Source of the DNA: CAJCJE01 sp036494465
GTDB lineage: Bacteria > Actinomycetota > Actinomycetes > Mycobacteriales > Pseudonocardiaceae
Reading direction: 5' to 3'
Assembly (NCBI GenBank): GCA_036494465.1
Contig: DASXOJ010000083.1
Span: 1-64,000, forward strand
DNA: 64,000 nt
Numbering within the stretch: position 1 is the stretch's first letter; the number at the start of each line of letters is the position of its first letter. This document shows, piece by piece, positions 7,648 to 17,091 of the stretch. Under the pieces are notes generated by a model. The model saw only the letters and a program-made list of their open reading frames with translations. It ran no database searches and had not been told where the DNA came from. The translations under genes were made by a program, and so were the position numbers.

Positions 7648-9402
7648 ATGGGGGTGACCCTCGATACCCAGCCGATCATCGATCGGCCCACCACACCTGC
7701 CGATCCCGGTGACGTTCCCGGTCGGCGCGCCCGGCGCTGGCCGGGCGCTCTCGCCATCCTCGGCGGCGTCGCGCTGATCGGCGCGCACGCGAGCGTCTAC
7801 GGCCAGTGGATGGTCGACGACGCCAGCATCACCTTCGCCTACGCGCGCAGCGTCGCCGAGGGTTACGGACCGGTGTTGCAGCCCGGCGCGGTCCCGGTCG
7901 AGGGCTACTCGAACACGACCTGGATGCTGCTGCTGGCCTTCGGCCGGTTGATCGGACTTTTCGATCACGGCGCCATCTTCGGCATCCCGGACTACGTGCT
8001 GTTCCCCAAGGCGCTGGCGCTGCTGTGCTGCGGCGGGATCCTGTTCGCCTTCCACAGCGCGACCAAGATACTGTTCCCGCGCTACCCGTGGCTGGTTACG
8101 CTCGCCGGGGGCGCCCTGCTGGCCGCCAACCCGTCGTTCGTCATCTGGTGCTTCTCCGGCCTGGAGAACCCGCTCTACGCGCTGCTCATCGTCACCAGCG
8201 CGGTACTGATGCTGCGCGCGGTCGTCAACCACCGGTTGCTGACCACCAAGGTCGCGGTGCTCACTGCGTTGCTGGCTTTCGCCGCCGCGCTGACCAGGCC
8301 GGACGGCATGATCTACGCGACCGCGTATCCGCTGCTCGCGGTGGTGTTCCTGCACCGCTACGCGTGGCGGCCGACGCTGCTCGCGGCCGGCAAGTCGATG
8401 CTCTCGTTCGGTGTCCCGTATGGACTGTTCCTGCTCTGGCGGCACCACGAATTCGGTCTATGGGTGACAAACACGACGGTCGCCAAGAACCAGAGCACGC
8501 CGCACCTGCTCAGCCTTTCGCGCGGTTCGGACCTGATCGGCTACCTCGGCTGGATGGCCGTGCTGGTCGCGGTCGGGTGCGTCGGCATCGTGCTCAGCCA
8601 ACGGTCGCGGGTGCGTGCCGGAATCGTCGCGGTAGCGGTGCCGCTGGTGCTGGCGATCGTGGCGTACTGCGTGCTCGCCTCGGACTGGATGGGCGAATAC
8701 CGCTTTGCCACGCCGGTCTGGGCGCTGGGCACACTGGTGACGGTCATCGCGGTCGCGCACGTCGCCGCGACCGCGCGCTTCCGGGGCCGGGTAGCGCTGA
8801 TCGTCGTCTCGGTGTTCGCGCTGGCGGTGAGTGGTGACGTGGCCATGCACAATGCCAGGCAGTTCGCGGCACAGCCCACGTTGCCGATGTGCACGGTGGC
8901 CGATCGCTACGAGATGATGAACGGCTACGCGGACATTCTCGGCATCACCAAGGGCACCGAACTGGTGCCGGACATCGGCGGCACATCGCTGACGGCGAAA
9001 CTCCAGATCATCGACCTGGCCGGGTTGGCCAACGGGCCGCTGGCGAAGTTGCAGGGCGCGCACGACATGGCCGGGGTGCGCAACTATGTGTTCGACGTGG
9101 CAAAGCCGACGTTCCTGAACTTCCACGCGCCGTGGAGCGTGTCCACCAAGCTGTATGAGGACCCGCGCCTGTTCGCCGAGTACGACCAGATCTTCAGCAC
9201 GCCCAAGGCGGTCGACGACTCGGACTGGGTGCGCAAGGACGTGGTGGGTTCACCGGCGAAACTGGCGGAACTGCGCGCCTACGCTGCGAAGACCTACGAC
9301 AAGCACTGGGACTACCAGCCCGCCTACATCGCCAGCGGCTGCGGGAACACACTGCGTCCTGGCCAGCTGCCACCGTCGAACTACGCCACCATCAACAACT
9401 GA
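7648..9402 (+). CDS. Polytopic GT-C type glycosyltransferase (AftB-like)
   Basis: Integral membrane protein of 584 aa with about ten hydrophobic helices and a C-terminal extracytoplasmic domain of roughly 170 residues. The first loop carries an Asp-Asp pair in WMVDDASITFAYAR, followed by an EGYSNTTWMLLLAFG segment. That arrangement is typical of GT-C enzymes using polyprenyl-phosphate sugars, such as mycobacterial AftB. A role in cell-envelope glycan or glycolipid assembly is inferred. The start could be ATG 7648 or GTG 7654. It is convergent with hpnH and separated by a bidirectional terminator. Confidence 0.72.
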   Translation: MGVTLDTQPIIDRPTTPADPGDVPGRRARRWPGALAILGGVALIGAHASVYGQWMVDDASITFAYARSVAEGYGPVLQPGAVPVEGYSNTTWMLLLAFGRLIGLFDHGAIFGIPDYVLFPKALALLCCGGILFAFHSATKILFPRYPWLVTLAGGALLAANPSFVIWCFSGLENPLYALLIVTSAVLMLRAVVNHRLLTTKVAVLTALLAFAAALTRPDGMIYATAYPLLAVVFLHRYAWRPTLLAAGKSMLSFGVPYGLFLLWRHHEFGLWVTNTTVAKNQSTPHLLSLSRGSDLIGYLGWMAVLVAVGCVGIVLSQRSRVRAGIVAVAVPLVLAIVAYCVLASDWMGEYRFATPVWALGTLVTVIAVAHVAATARFRGRVALIVVSVFALAVSGDVAMHNARQFAAQPTLPMCTVADRYEMMNGYADILGITKGTELVPDIGGTSLTAKLQIIDLAGLANGPLAKLQGAHDMAGVRNYVFDVAKPTFLNFHAPWSVSTKLYEDPRLFAEYDQIFSTPKAVDDSDWVRKDVVGSPAKLAELRAYAAKTYDKHWDYQPAYIASGCGNTLRPGQLPPSNYATINN

Positions 9403-9436
9403 ACGAGGGAGGCAACCGCGCGGGTGCCTCCCTCGT
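9403..9436. terminator. Bidirectional terminator between glycosyltransferase and hpnH
   Basis: Perfect 12-bp inverted repeat ACGAGGGAGGCA / TGCCTCCCTCGT with a 10-base loop, beginning right after the plus-strand stop codon and ending just before the minus-strand hpnH stop. Its position suits termination in both directions. Confidence 0.85.
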
Positions 9437-9446
9437 CAGCGAAAGC

Positions 9447-10457
9447 TCACTGCTCGCGCATCGCGCGGATCGACTCCTTCAGCGAACCCATGGTGGCCAT
9501 GACCGCGCTCGGCTCGTAGCCGCAGTGCGCCATGCAGTTGTTGCAGCGTTCGTCCTTGCCGCGACCGTACTTCTCCCACTCGGTGGTCTCGATGAGCTCC
9601 TTGTACGTCTTCACGTACCCGTCGTTCATCAGGTAGCAGGGTTTCTGCCAGCCGAGCAGCGAGTAGGACGGGATGCCCCACGCGGTGCATTCGAAGTCGA
9701 CCTTGCCTTCGAGGAAGTCCAGGAACAGCGGCGAGTGCGACAGGCGCCACTTCTTGCGCCGACCGTCCGCGAACGCCTTCTTGAACAGCTCGCGGGTCTC
9801 CTGCACGCCGAGGAAGTGGTCCTGATCGGGCGCCTTCTCGTACGCGTACGCGGGCGAGAGCATCATGCTGTCGACCTTGACCTCGTCGTTGAGGAAGTTC
9901 ATCACGTCGATGATCGTCTGCGGAGTGTCGGTGTTGAAGAAGGTCGAGTTCGTGGTGACCCGGAAACCCTTCTCCTTCAGGAACTTGATCGCCGCGATCG
10001 CCTCGTCGAAGACGCCTTCCTTGTCCACCGACTCGTCGTGCCGCTCCTTCAGGCCGTCGATGTGCACGGCGAACTGGAAGTAGCGCGATGGCTTGAAGTT
10101 GAACTTGTCGAAGCGCTTGCGCACCAGCATCGCGTTGGTGCACAGGATCACGAACTTCTTGCGCTTGACGAGTTCGTTGACCATCTCGTCGATCTGCGGG
10201 TGCATCAGCGGTTCGCCGCCCGCGATGGACACCATCGGCGCGCCGCTCTCCATCACCGCACCGACCGCCTGTTCGACGGGCATCCGCTGCTTGAGGACGT
10301 TGTGCGGCTGCTGGATCTTGCCGCAGCCCTGGCAGGCGAGGTTGCACGCGAACAGAGGTTCCAGCTCGACCACGAGCGGATACTTCTTGCGCCCGAGCAC
10401 CTTGTTCTTCGCGATGTACGCACCTGTCCTGATGGCTTGGCGCATGGGCACCGGCAT
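9447..10457 (-). CDS. hpnH: Adenosyl-hopene transferase (radical SAM)
   Basis: Radical SAM enzyme of 336 aa that joins the 5'-deoxyadenosyl group to diploptene, the first step of side-chain extension to C35 hopanoids. The CxxxCxxC cluster motif is CNLACQGC (Cys38, 42, 45), and the flanking GCGKIQ and SIAGGEPLMHP segments are diagnostic of HpnH. A second cysteine group (CNNCMAHCG) near the C-terminus matches the family. The start ATG has AAGGAGG ten bases upstream, inside the end of the preceding gene, and is two bases from its stop. It is the last gene of the hopanoid operon. Confidence 0.95.
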   Translation of the reverse strand: MPVPMRQAIRTGAYIAKNKVLGRKKYPLVVELEPLFACNLACQGCGKIQQPHNVLKQRMPVEQAVGAVMESGAPMVSIAGGEPLMHPQIDEMVNELVKRKKFVILCTNAMLVRKRFDKFNFKPSRYFQFAVHIDGLKERHDESVDKEGVFDEAIAAIKFLKEKGFRVTTNSTFFNTDTPQTIIDVMNFLNDEVKVDSMMLSPAYAYEKAPDQDHFLGVQETRELFKKAFADGRRKKWRLSHSPLFLDFLEGKVDFECTAWGIPSYSLLGWQKPCYLMNDGYVKTYKELIETTEWEKYGRGKDERCNNCMAHCGYEPSAVMATMGSLKESIRAMREQ

Positions 10458-10459
10458 TG

Positions 10460-11953
10460 TTACCGAACCTCCTTGGGAAGCGTGAAGCGGATGGTCTCCG
10501 TGGTGACCGTCCGCTCGGTGACCTCAAGTCGGCCGAGCCCGCCGAGGGCGGTGACCAACTCATCGACGAGTTTGTGCGGCGCGGACGCGCCCGCGGACAG
10601 GCCGATGGTGTGTGCGTCGCGCAGCCAACCGAGGTCGACGTGCTCGACGCCATCGACGAGGTATGCCGCCGTACCGTCACGTTCGGCCACCTCGACGAGC
10701 CGCCGCGAGTTCGACGAGTTCGCCGAGCCCACGACGAGAACGAGATCGGCGCCATCCGCGACACCGCGCACCGCCAGCTGACGATTGGTGGTGGCGTAGC
10801 AGATGTCGTCCGAGTTCGGACCGTTCAGGTCCGGGAATTTGGTGCGCAGCGCGTCCAGCACGCCTTCTGCTTCGTCCGCGGCCAGCGTGGTCTGCATGAG
10901 GTAGCTGACCTTGCGCGGATCCGGCACCTGGATCGAGTCCACATCGGAGGGTTCCTCGACCAGGATGGTGCTGGCGGGTTCCTCCCCCAGTGTGCCCTCG
11001 GTTTCCTCGTGCCCGGCGTGCCCGATGAACAGGACCGTGTTGCCCTGCCTGGCGAACCGCTTCGCCTCGGAGTGCACCTTGGCGACCAGTGGGCAGGTCG
11101 CGTCGATCACGTCGAGCTGTTTGGTCACGGCCTCGGCGCGCACGCTGGGTGCGACGCCGTGCGCGGAGAACACGACCGTGGCACCGTCCGGCACCTCGTC
11201 GAGTTCCTCGACGAACACCGCACCGCGCTCTTCGAGTTCCTCGACGACCTTCTTGTTGTGCACGATCTCCTTGCGGACGTAGACCGGGCCGTCCCGGTCC
11301 ACCAGCAGTTTGTCCACGATGTCGATCGCTCGTTCCACGCCGGCGCAGAACGAGCGCGGCCCGGCCAGCACGATCTTGCGGTCCCCGGTCACCGAAGCCC
11401 AGGCGTGCAACACCGGCCCGACCTTGGCCAGCGCCTGGTAGGCGGTGTATCCGCCGGTCAGCGTGGCCGGGCTGAGCAACGGTTTGCCCGGCGTGTCCAC
11501 GATGACCCGGACCACCGCCAGCGGACCATCACCCGCCGCCTCGGCCAGGAAGGCCGATTCCATGTCGACCGCGAGCGCGCCGGAGGACGCCAGTTCCGCG
11601 CGTTCGGCGCCGTGCACGACGTGGTCGGCGGACCGGATCGGTCCGGTGTGGACGGTGAGTCCGGCGGCGCGCAGCGCGGTGGCGAGCAGCGGCGCGCTCG
11701 GGCAGGCCCGCACGGTGTCGCCGGTGCGCACCTCGGTGGCCACCACGACGTCACCGGGGGCGAGGTCGTTGGTGAGTGCGCCACCGAACCCGGCGACCGC
11801 GAATGCCTTGGCCTGCCTGGATTGCAGCGTCGGCACGGCCCGTTTCGAGCGGGCCGGGCCCATGCCGGTACGTAGCACGACGTCGCGGGGCAGGCCACGG
11901 CGCAGTGCCCTGGCCTCCAGCCCCAACGCGGCCGCGACGAGCAGTTCCGCCAT
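10460..11953 (-). CDS. hpnG-ispH: HpnG-type adenosylhopane nucleosidase fused to IspH (HMBPP reductase)
   Basis: A 497-aa two-domain protein. Residues 1 to about 190 are a nucleoside-phosphorylase-like domain (AVDMESAFLAE active-site motif), as in HpnG, which removes adenine from adenosylhopane. Residues 191-497 are a full IspH: Fe-S cysteines 203, 287 and 385, His233, the SAHG motif at 263-266, GHEETEG at 314-320, SSN at 413-415 and a terminal GASAP. IspH makes IPP and DMAPP in the MEP pathway. All IspH catalytic residues appear present, so both halves should be active. The start overlaps the shc stop (TGATG). Fusing an isoprenoid-supply enzyme to a hopanoid-tailoring enzyme is notable. Confidence 0.92.
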   Translation of the reverse strand: MAELLVAAALGLEARALRRGLPRDVVLRTGMGPARSKRAVPTLQSRQAKAFAVAGFGGALTNDLAPGDVVVATEVRTGDTVRACPSAPLLATALRAAGLTVHTGPIRSADHVVHGAERAELASSGALAVDMESAFLAEAAGDGPLAVVRVIVDTPGKPLLSPATLTGGYTAYQALAKVGPVLHAWASVTGDRKIVLAGPRSFCAGVERAIDIVDKLLVDRDGPVYVRKEIVHNKKVVEELEERGAVFVEELDEVPDGATVVFSAHGVAPSVRAEAVTKQLDVIDATCPLVAKVHSEAKRFARQGNTVLFIGHAGHEETEGTLGEEPASTILVEEPSDVDSIQVPDPRKVSYLMQTTLAADEAEGVLDALRTKFPDLNGPNSDDICYATTNRQLAVRGVADGADLVLVVGSANSSNSRRLVEVAERDGTAAYLVDGVEHVDLGWLRDAHTIGLSAGASAPHKLVDELVTALGGLGRLEVTERTVTTETIRFTLPKEVR

Positions 11954-13857
11954 CAGATCGCCGCCTCGGTGTTGAGGAACCGGCCGAGCGCGGAGAGCGG
12001 GAACACCATCCGGTACAGGTGGTAGTTGAGGTAGAAGTCGCCGGGGAAACCGGTGCCGGTGAAGTAGTCCTCGTCCCAGCCGCCGTCGGAACGCTGCGTG
12101 TCACCGAGGTAGTCGATGCCACGCCGGACCGCGTCACCACGTTCGCCCGCCGCGAGCAGCGCCATCAGCGCCCACGCGGTCTGCGACGGCGTCGAGTGGC
12201 CCTTGCCCGCCCAGGACTTGTCGACGTAGGAGCGCAGGTCCTCGCCCCAGCCGCCGTCGGTGTTCTGGTGCCGTTCCAGCCAGGACACCGCGCGCCGGAT
12301 CACCGGGTCTGCTGTGCCAATACCGGCCTTCACCAGCGCGGGCACGACCGCGCCGCAGCCGTAGACATAGTTGGCGCCCCACCGGCCGAACCAGGACCCG
12401 TCGTCCTCCTGGCTGCGCAGCAGCCAGCGAACGCCGCGCTGGGTGACCTCGGCGTCGGCCATGCCTTCCTCGGCGAGCATCTCCACCACGTGCGCGGTCA
12501 CGTCCGCGGACGGCGGGTCGATGACCGCGCCGAAGTCGCAGAACGGCAGCTTCGTGGTGAGCGTCTGGGTGTTGTCCGCGTCGAACGCGCCCCAGCCGCC
12601 GTCCTTGCACTGCATGGCGATCAGCCAGTCGACCGCGCGCTCGATCGCGGATTTCGCCGCGACCGAGTCGGAGTTGCCCGCCCTGCGCAGCGCCAGCACG
12701 ACCTCGGCGGTGTCGTCGGTGTCCGGGTAGTTGTCGTTCTGGAACTCGAACGCCCAGCCACCCGGGGTCACGCCCGGCCGCTTGACCGCCCAGTCACTGG
12801 CGACCCTGATCTCCTCGGCGATGACCCAGTCCGCGGCCTTCACCATGGCCGGGTGGTCCGGTTCGACGCCCGCGTCGAGCAGGCCGGTCATGGCAAGGCA
12901 GGTGTCCCACACCGGCGACTGGCAGGCTTCCATCCAGCGGATCGGCCCGTTGGGCGTCTCCTCCCAGACGGTGAACCCGTCCAGGCCCTTGATCGCCTTC
13001 TCCAGCACCGGATGGTCGAGCGCGTAGCCCATCAGGTGCAGCGCCATGATCGAGTACACCCACGGCGGCTGGATGCCGCCCCAGCACCCGTCGGCCTCCT
13101 GGTGGGCCACAATCCACTCGACGCCTTGCTTCATCGCCAGCGAACGCAGCGGTTTGACCGGCAGCTTCTCGTAACCGTGCAGCACCTTGTCCAACTGCTC
13201 GAACGCGTTGGCGAAGGAGATCAGCGGCAGGCGCTTCTTGGGCCGCCTGCCGACGTACAGTTCGGCCAGGTCGAAACCGAGCGAGCGCACCGGTTTCTTG
13301 GCGCACACGATGGTCAGCGGGACGACCGTCTGGCGCGCCCACTGGCCCCAGTCATAGATGTTGAGCGGGAACCAGGACGGCAGGAAGATCATTTCCGGCG
13401 GCATGACCGGCAGGTCGTCCCAGGACCACTCGCCGAACAGCGCCAGCCAGATCCGGGTGAACACCCGGCTGTTCTCGATGCCCCCATGCTCGACGATGTA
13501 GTCGCGCGCGGTGATCATGTGCGGCTCGTCCTGCGCGTCACCGGCCAGCCGCAGCGCGACGTACGCCTCGATGGTGGTGGACAGGTCGGCAGGGCCCTCG
13601 TGGAAGTTCGACCAGGTGCCGTCCGCGCGCTGCTGGCTGCGGATCCACCGGGCGGCGGGCACGGTGACCTCGTCGGTGAGCAGACCGAGGAACTGGCGCA
13701 GCATCAGGTCTTCCGCGTCCATGGTCACGTTGGTCTGCAGGTCGCCCTTCCACCAACCGTCACTGTCCTGAAGGGACAGCAGGTAGCCGGTGGCCCGCTC
13801 GGTGGTGCGCCGTGCGCGGGTGACGAGTGTGTCCGGTTCGGACTGAACCGTGGTCAT
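11953..13857 (-). CDS. shc: Squalene-hopene cyclase
   Basis: Cyclises squalene to hopene/diplopterol at the membrane. The product is 634 aa, the normal family length. The catalytic acid motif DTDDTA is at residues 379-384, and several QW repeats (for example QEADGCWGG, QCKDGGWGAF and QRSDGGW) are visible. I start at the ATG of MTTVQSEPDT, which overlaps the preceding stop (ATGA). The open frame extends 43 codons further upstream only inside the preceding gene. It sits in the middle of the hopanoid operon and is translationally coupled on both sides. Confidence 0.97.
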   Translation of the reverse strand: MTTVQSEPDTLVTRARRTTERATGYLLSLQDSDGWWKGDLQTNVTMDAEDLMLRQFLGLLTDEVTVPAARWIRSQQRADGTWSNFHEGPADLSTTIEAYVALRLAGDAQDEPHMITARDYIVEHGGIENSRVFTRIWLALFGEWSWDDLPVMPPEMIFLPSWFPLNIYDWGQWARQTVVPLTIVCAKKPVRSLGFDLAELYVGRRPKKRLPLISFANAFEQLDKVLHGYEKLPVKPLRSLAMKQGVEWIVAHQEADGCWGGIQPPWVYSIMALHLMGYALDHPVLEKAIKGLDGFTVWEETPNGPIRWMEACQSPVWDTCLAMTGLLDAGVEPDHPAMVKAADWVIAEEIRVASDWAVKRPGVTPGGWAFEFQNDNYPDTDDTAEVVLALRRAGNSDSVAAKSAIERAVDWLIAMQCKDGGWGAFDADNTQTLTTKLPFCDFGAVIDPPSADVTAHVVEMLAEEGMADAEVTQRGVRWLLRSQEDDGSWFGRWGANYVYGCGAVVPALVKAGIGTADPVIRRAVSWLERHQNTDGGWGEDLRSYVDKSWAGKGHSTPSQTAWALMALLAAGERGDAVRRGIDYLGDTQRSDGGWDEDYFTGTGFPGDFYLNYHLYRMVFPLSALGRFLNTEAAI

Positions 13858-14879
13858 CGATCCCTCCTGGTGACAAAAAGTGCCGTGGCGCGGAGGGCTT
13901 CGACGACGGTCATCGGGGCGTCGGGAAGGCCGTCCAGGCAGTTCTGCGCGGTGCGGATGTGCCGGTCGGCTTCGGCCTCGGCCCACTTCAGGCCGCCCGC
14001 TTCTTCGATCAGCGCGGCCATCAGGGTCAGCGACGCCTCGTCGTCGACGGCGTCCGGCCGGAAGTACAGTTCGCGCAGGGCATTCCCGGCCTCGGTGCCG
14101 GAGTTGAGCGCGGCGACGACCGGCAGTGACTTCTTGCGGCAGCGCAGATCCGCGAGCCGCGCCTTGCCGGTGACGGCGGGCGAACCCCAGATGCCGAGCA
14201 GGTCGTCCACGAGTTGGAAGGCGAGGCCGAGGTGGTCACCGAAGTCGGCGAGCAGCTTGACCGTCGGCTGCGCGGCACCGACCGCGAGCGCGCCGATCGA
14301 CGACGCGCAACGCATCAGCGCACCGGTCTTGCCTGCGGCCATGTGCACGCACTCGTCCAGCGTCACGTCCTGACGCTGCTCGAACTCCACATCGGAGCTC
14401 TGCCCGGTGATCAGGTCCTGCACGGCTTCGTTCAGGCAGCCGACGACCTCGCTGGCGACAGTGACCTCACTGCCCCGGCGCGCGGTCTCGACAGCCAGGG
14501 TGAGCAGTGCGTCACCGGCCAGAATGGCTGCCGGCACACCGAAAACGCGCCACGCGGTCTGCCGGTGGCGGCGCTCCACGTCGCCGTCCATCACGTCGTC
14601 GTGCAGCAGCGAGAAGTTGTGCACCAGTTCGACGGCGACGGCGGCAGGCACGGCGAGGCCCGGGTCCGAGGTGATCGCCTGCGCGGACAGCAGGGTCAGC
14701 GCGGGCCGCAGCGCCTTGCCGCCGTTGCCGGGTGTGTCGTTGCCCTGCTCGTCGGCCCAGCCGAAGTGGTAGCGGGAGATCCGGCGCATGGCAGGCGTCA
14801 GTTCGTCGACTGCCCTGCGCAGCGCCGGTTCGATCACGTCCCTCGCGGCCGTCACCTCGGCAGGCATCGTCGCGGTCAT
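13854..14879 (-). CDS. Polyprenyl diphosphate synthase (farnesyl-type) of the hopanoid operon
   Basis: Isoprenyl diphosphate synthase of 341 aa, most likely making farnesyl diphosphate for squalene synthesis. The first aspartate-rich motif is in LLHDDVMDGD. The second is reduced to VDDLLG, as is common in actinobacterial operon copies. Conserved GGKALRP and GQSSD segments are present. The start ATG overlaps the hpnE stop (ATGA) and its stop overlaps shc. Chain length cannot be fixed from sequence alone. Confidence 0.88.
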   Translation of the reverse strand: MTATMPAEVTAARDVIEPALRRAVDELTPAMRRISRYHFGWADEQGNDTPGNGGKALRPALTLLSAQAITSDPGLAVPAAVAVELVHNFSLLHDDVMDGDVERRHRQTAWRVFGVPAAILAGDALLTLAVETARRGSEVTVASEVVGCLNEAVQDLITGQSSDVEFEQRQDVTLDECVHMAAGKTGALMRCASSIGALAVGAAQPTVKLLADFGDHLGLAFQLVDDLLGIWGSPAVTGKARLADLRCRKKSLPVVAALNSGTEAGNALRELYFRPDAVDDEASLTLMAALIEEAGGLKWAEAEADRHIRTAQNCLDGLPDAPMTVVEALRATALFVTRRDR

Positions 14880-16219
14880 GCGGCGCTCCCCAACACAGCG
14901 CGGGACAACCGCGCCTTCACGATCCGAGCAGCTTCGTTTCCGCTTCGCACCGCACCCTCCATCGTGTCGGGCCAGCCGGTGGCGGTCCACGCACCGGCGA
15001 GAACACAACCGGGGAGCAGGGTCTGCGCCTTCTGCCGCCACCGGGCGCTGCCCGGTGCCTGGTGGAAGGTCGCCCTGCGTTCCCGGGTAACGAAGAACTC
15101 CGTACAACGCGCCGGCTCGGCCAACGGGAACAACCTGGCCAGTTCCGGCAGGAACACCTCTTTGAGCTTCGCGACCGGTTCGTCGATCCACTCCCCCGCC
15201 GCGGACAGCGAAACGGCCAGGTACTGCCCGTTCGCCACGTTGGAAATGTCGGTGCGGTCGAACACCCACTGCACCGACGAACCGACGATCGCGACGAAGG
15301 AATGCTCGGTGACCTTGCGGTCGTAGACGGCGTGCACGTTGACGATCGCCGCGGAGCCCAGCTTCGCGGGCGCCGCCGGTTCGGCCAGCGCGCCCTCGGG
15401 CAGCACGGCGGAAACCGCCTCCGAAGGCACCGCGACGACCACCGCGTCGGCGGTCAGCGTCTCGCCGTCGATGTCCACTTCGTACTGCTCGCCGACGGGG
15501 CGGATGTCGCGGGCCGAGGTACGGAGCCGGATGTCCGCGCCCTTGCTGTTCAGGTACGCGGCGGCCGGGTCGCCGTGCAGTTCGCTCAACGGGATCCGCG
15601 GCACGCCGATGTCGGCGGCGTCCGCGCGGTCGAGCAGTGCGGTGCGGAACACCATGGCGCACAACGCGAGCGAGGCATCGTCCGCGTCGGTGTTCAGCGC
15701 GGCGATGCAGACCAGGTTCCACAGCGCGTCGATGGCGTCCTTGCGCTGCCCGTACTGCGCGAGCCAGGATCCGAAACTGCGCTCGTCCAACCGGGGATCG
15801 GCCGGATTCAACGTGCGCAGCTTCGCAACCGCGAGCCCAACGCGCGCCCGGTCCGCAATGGACAGCAGCCCATACCTGCTCAGGGCCGCGCCGAGGTGTA
15901 GCGGCGCGGGCAACCCGGTCCGGTAGAGCTCGCCGTGCCTGCCGTTCGCGTGCACGACCGGAATCCGGAACCGGTCCTGGATGCCGATCTTGTCCCGAAC
16001 CCCGATCGTGCTCAGGAAGTCCAGGTACTCGGTGTAGCAGCGCAACAGCACGTGCTGCCCGTTGTCCACGGTCAACCCGTCCCGGTCGAACGAGAACGTG
16101 GCGCCGCCCAGCCGAGCCCGCGCTTCCAGCAACGTCACCTTGGTGCCGTCGGCGACCAGCGCGGTGGCGGCGGCGAGACCAGCGAGCCCGCCACCGACCA
16201 CGACGACATGCTTGGTCAC
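14876..16219 (-). CDS. hpnE: Hydroxysqualene dehydroxylase
   Basis: FAD-dependent amine-oxidase-like enzyme of 447 aa that reduces hydroxysqualene to squalene in the HpnCDE route. The N-terminal dinucleotide-binding motif VVVVGGGLAGLAAATAL and a C-terminal FAD-binding segment (LAGAWTATGWPDTMEGAVRSG) are clear. I use the GTG start at 16219, which overlaps the hpnD stop (GTGA); a longer upstream reading is a shadow of hpnD. Its order between hpnD and the prenyl synthase matches Streptomyces hopanoid loci. Confidence 0.93.
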   Translation of the reverse strand: MTKHVVVVGGGLAGLAAATALVADGTKVTLLEARARLGGATFSFDRDGLTVDNGQHVLLRCYTEYLDFLSTIGVRDKIGIQDRFRIPVVHANGRHGELYRTGLPAPLHLGAALSRYGLLSIADRARVGLAVAKLRTLNPADPRLDERSFGSWLAQYGQRKDAIDALWNLVCIAALNTDADDASLALCAMVFRTALLDRADAADIGVPRIPLSELHGDPAAAYLNSKGADIRLRTSARDIRPVGEQYEVDIDGETLTADAVVVAVPSEAVSAVLPEGALAEPAAPAKLGSAAIVNVHAVYDRKVTEHSFVAIVGSSVQWVFDRTDISNVANGQYLAVSLSAAGEWIDEPVAKLKEVFLPELARLFPLAEPARCTEFFVTRERRATFHQAPGSARWRQKAQTLLPGCVLAGAWTATGWPDTMEGAVRSGNEAARIVKARLSRAVLGSAA

Positions 16220-17091
16220 GGCGTCGCTCCCGCGAGACTGCGACCGGCGACGATGGCTTTTTCCCAGCCAGGCAGCGAAACCCGGCCACCCAGCACCAGC
16301 CACGGACGCGCCATGATCCGGCCGAGCAGCCGGTGGTAGATGCCCGCCATCGCGCCGCAACACGCGCGGCTGCGCCGGTCCAGCATCGGCAGCAGGCGCA
16401 GGCCCTCAGCGTAGATCGCCCGCGCGCGGGCCGCCTCGAACTCGATCAGCGCGACCAGGCCGGTCTCGTCGTCGACCAGCTTGCCGTGCTCGTCGATGTC
16501 CAGGGTGACGCCGAACCGGTCGAGGTCTTCCTTGGGCAGGTAGATCCGGCCGTTGCCGCGGTCCTCGACGATGTCGCGCAGGATGTTGGTCAGCTGCAAC
16601 GCCAGCCCGAGCGAGTCCGCGATCGGTTGCGCCGTCGCGAGATCGGTGGTGCCGAACACCGCGAGCGAGAGGCGGCCGATCGTGCTGGCCACGCAGTAGC
16701 AGTAGTACTTGAGGTCCTCGAAGGTCTCGTAGTGCGTACCGCGCACGTCCGCCTCGCACCCGGTGATCAGGTCGTCGAAGGCGGACAGCGGCAGCCCGGT
16801 GGTGCGCGCCGCGTGCGCGAGCGCGATCAGCACCGGATCGTCACCGGGCTCGTCGAGCCGGTGCAGGTCGGTGCGCACCTGGGCCAAACCGGCGATGCGC
16901 TGCTCGGCGGGGGCGTCGCTGTCGCCGATGTCGTCGACCCGGCGGGCGAACGCGTACACCGCGGACAGGGCGCGGCGCTTCTGCGGCGGCAGCAGCTTGA
17001 TGCCGTAGGAGAAGTTACGGGCCTGTTGGGTGGTGATCGCCTCGCACCGGGCGTAGGCGGACTCGACGGACGTTGCCGTCACCTGGGTCAT
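16216..17091 (-). CDS. hpnD: Presqualene diphosphate synthase
   Basis: Condenses two farnesyl diphosphates to presqualene diphosphate. It is a 291-aa trans-isoprenyl synthase of the squalene/phytoene family, with the first aspartate motif DDIGD at residues 53-57 and the second in QLTNILRDIVED. The YCYCVASTIG segment is typical. The start overlaps the hpnC stop by four bases (ATGA) and the end overlaps the hpnE start. Assignment as HpnD rather than HpnC rests on order and on the fuller motif set. Confidence 0.93.
   Translation of the reverse strand: MTQVTATSVESAYARCEAITTQQARNFSYGIKLLPPQKRRALSAVYAFARRVDDIGDSDAPAEQRIAGLAQVRTDLHRLDEPGDDPVLIALAHAARTTGLPLSAFDDLITGCEADVRGTHYETFEDLKYYCYCVASTIGRLSLAVFGTTDLATAQPIADSLGLALQLTNILRDIVEDRGNGRIYLPKEDLDRFGVTLDIDEHGKLVDDETGLVALIEFEAARARAIYAEGLRLLPMLDRRSRACCGAMAGIYHRLLGRIMARPWLVLGGRVSLPGWEKAIVAGRSLAGATP

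Noticed and set aside
11776..14373. Long plus-strand open frame of 865 codons antisense to the hopanoid genes
   Set aside because: It is the shadow of shc, the prenyl synthase and hpnG-ispH in high-GC DNA; the composition is Arg/His/Asp-rich and matches no family.
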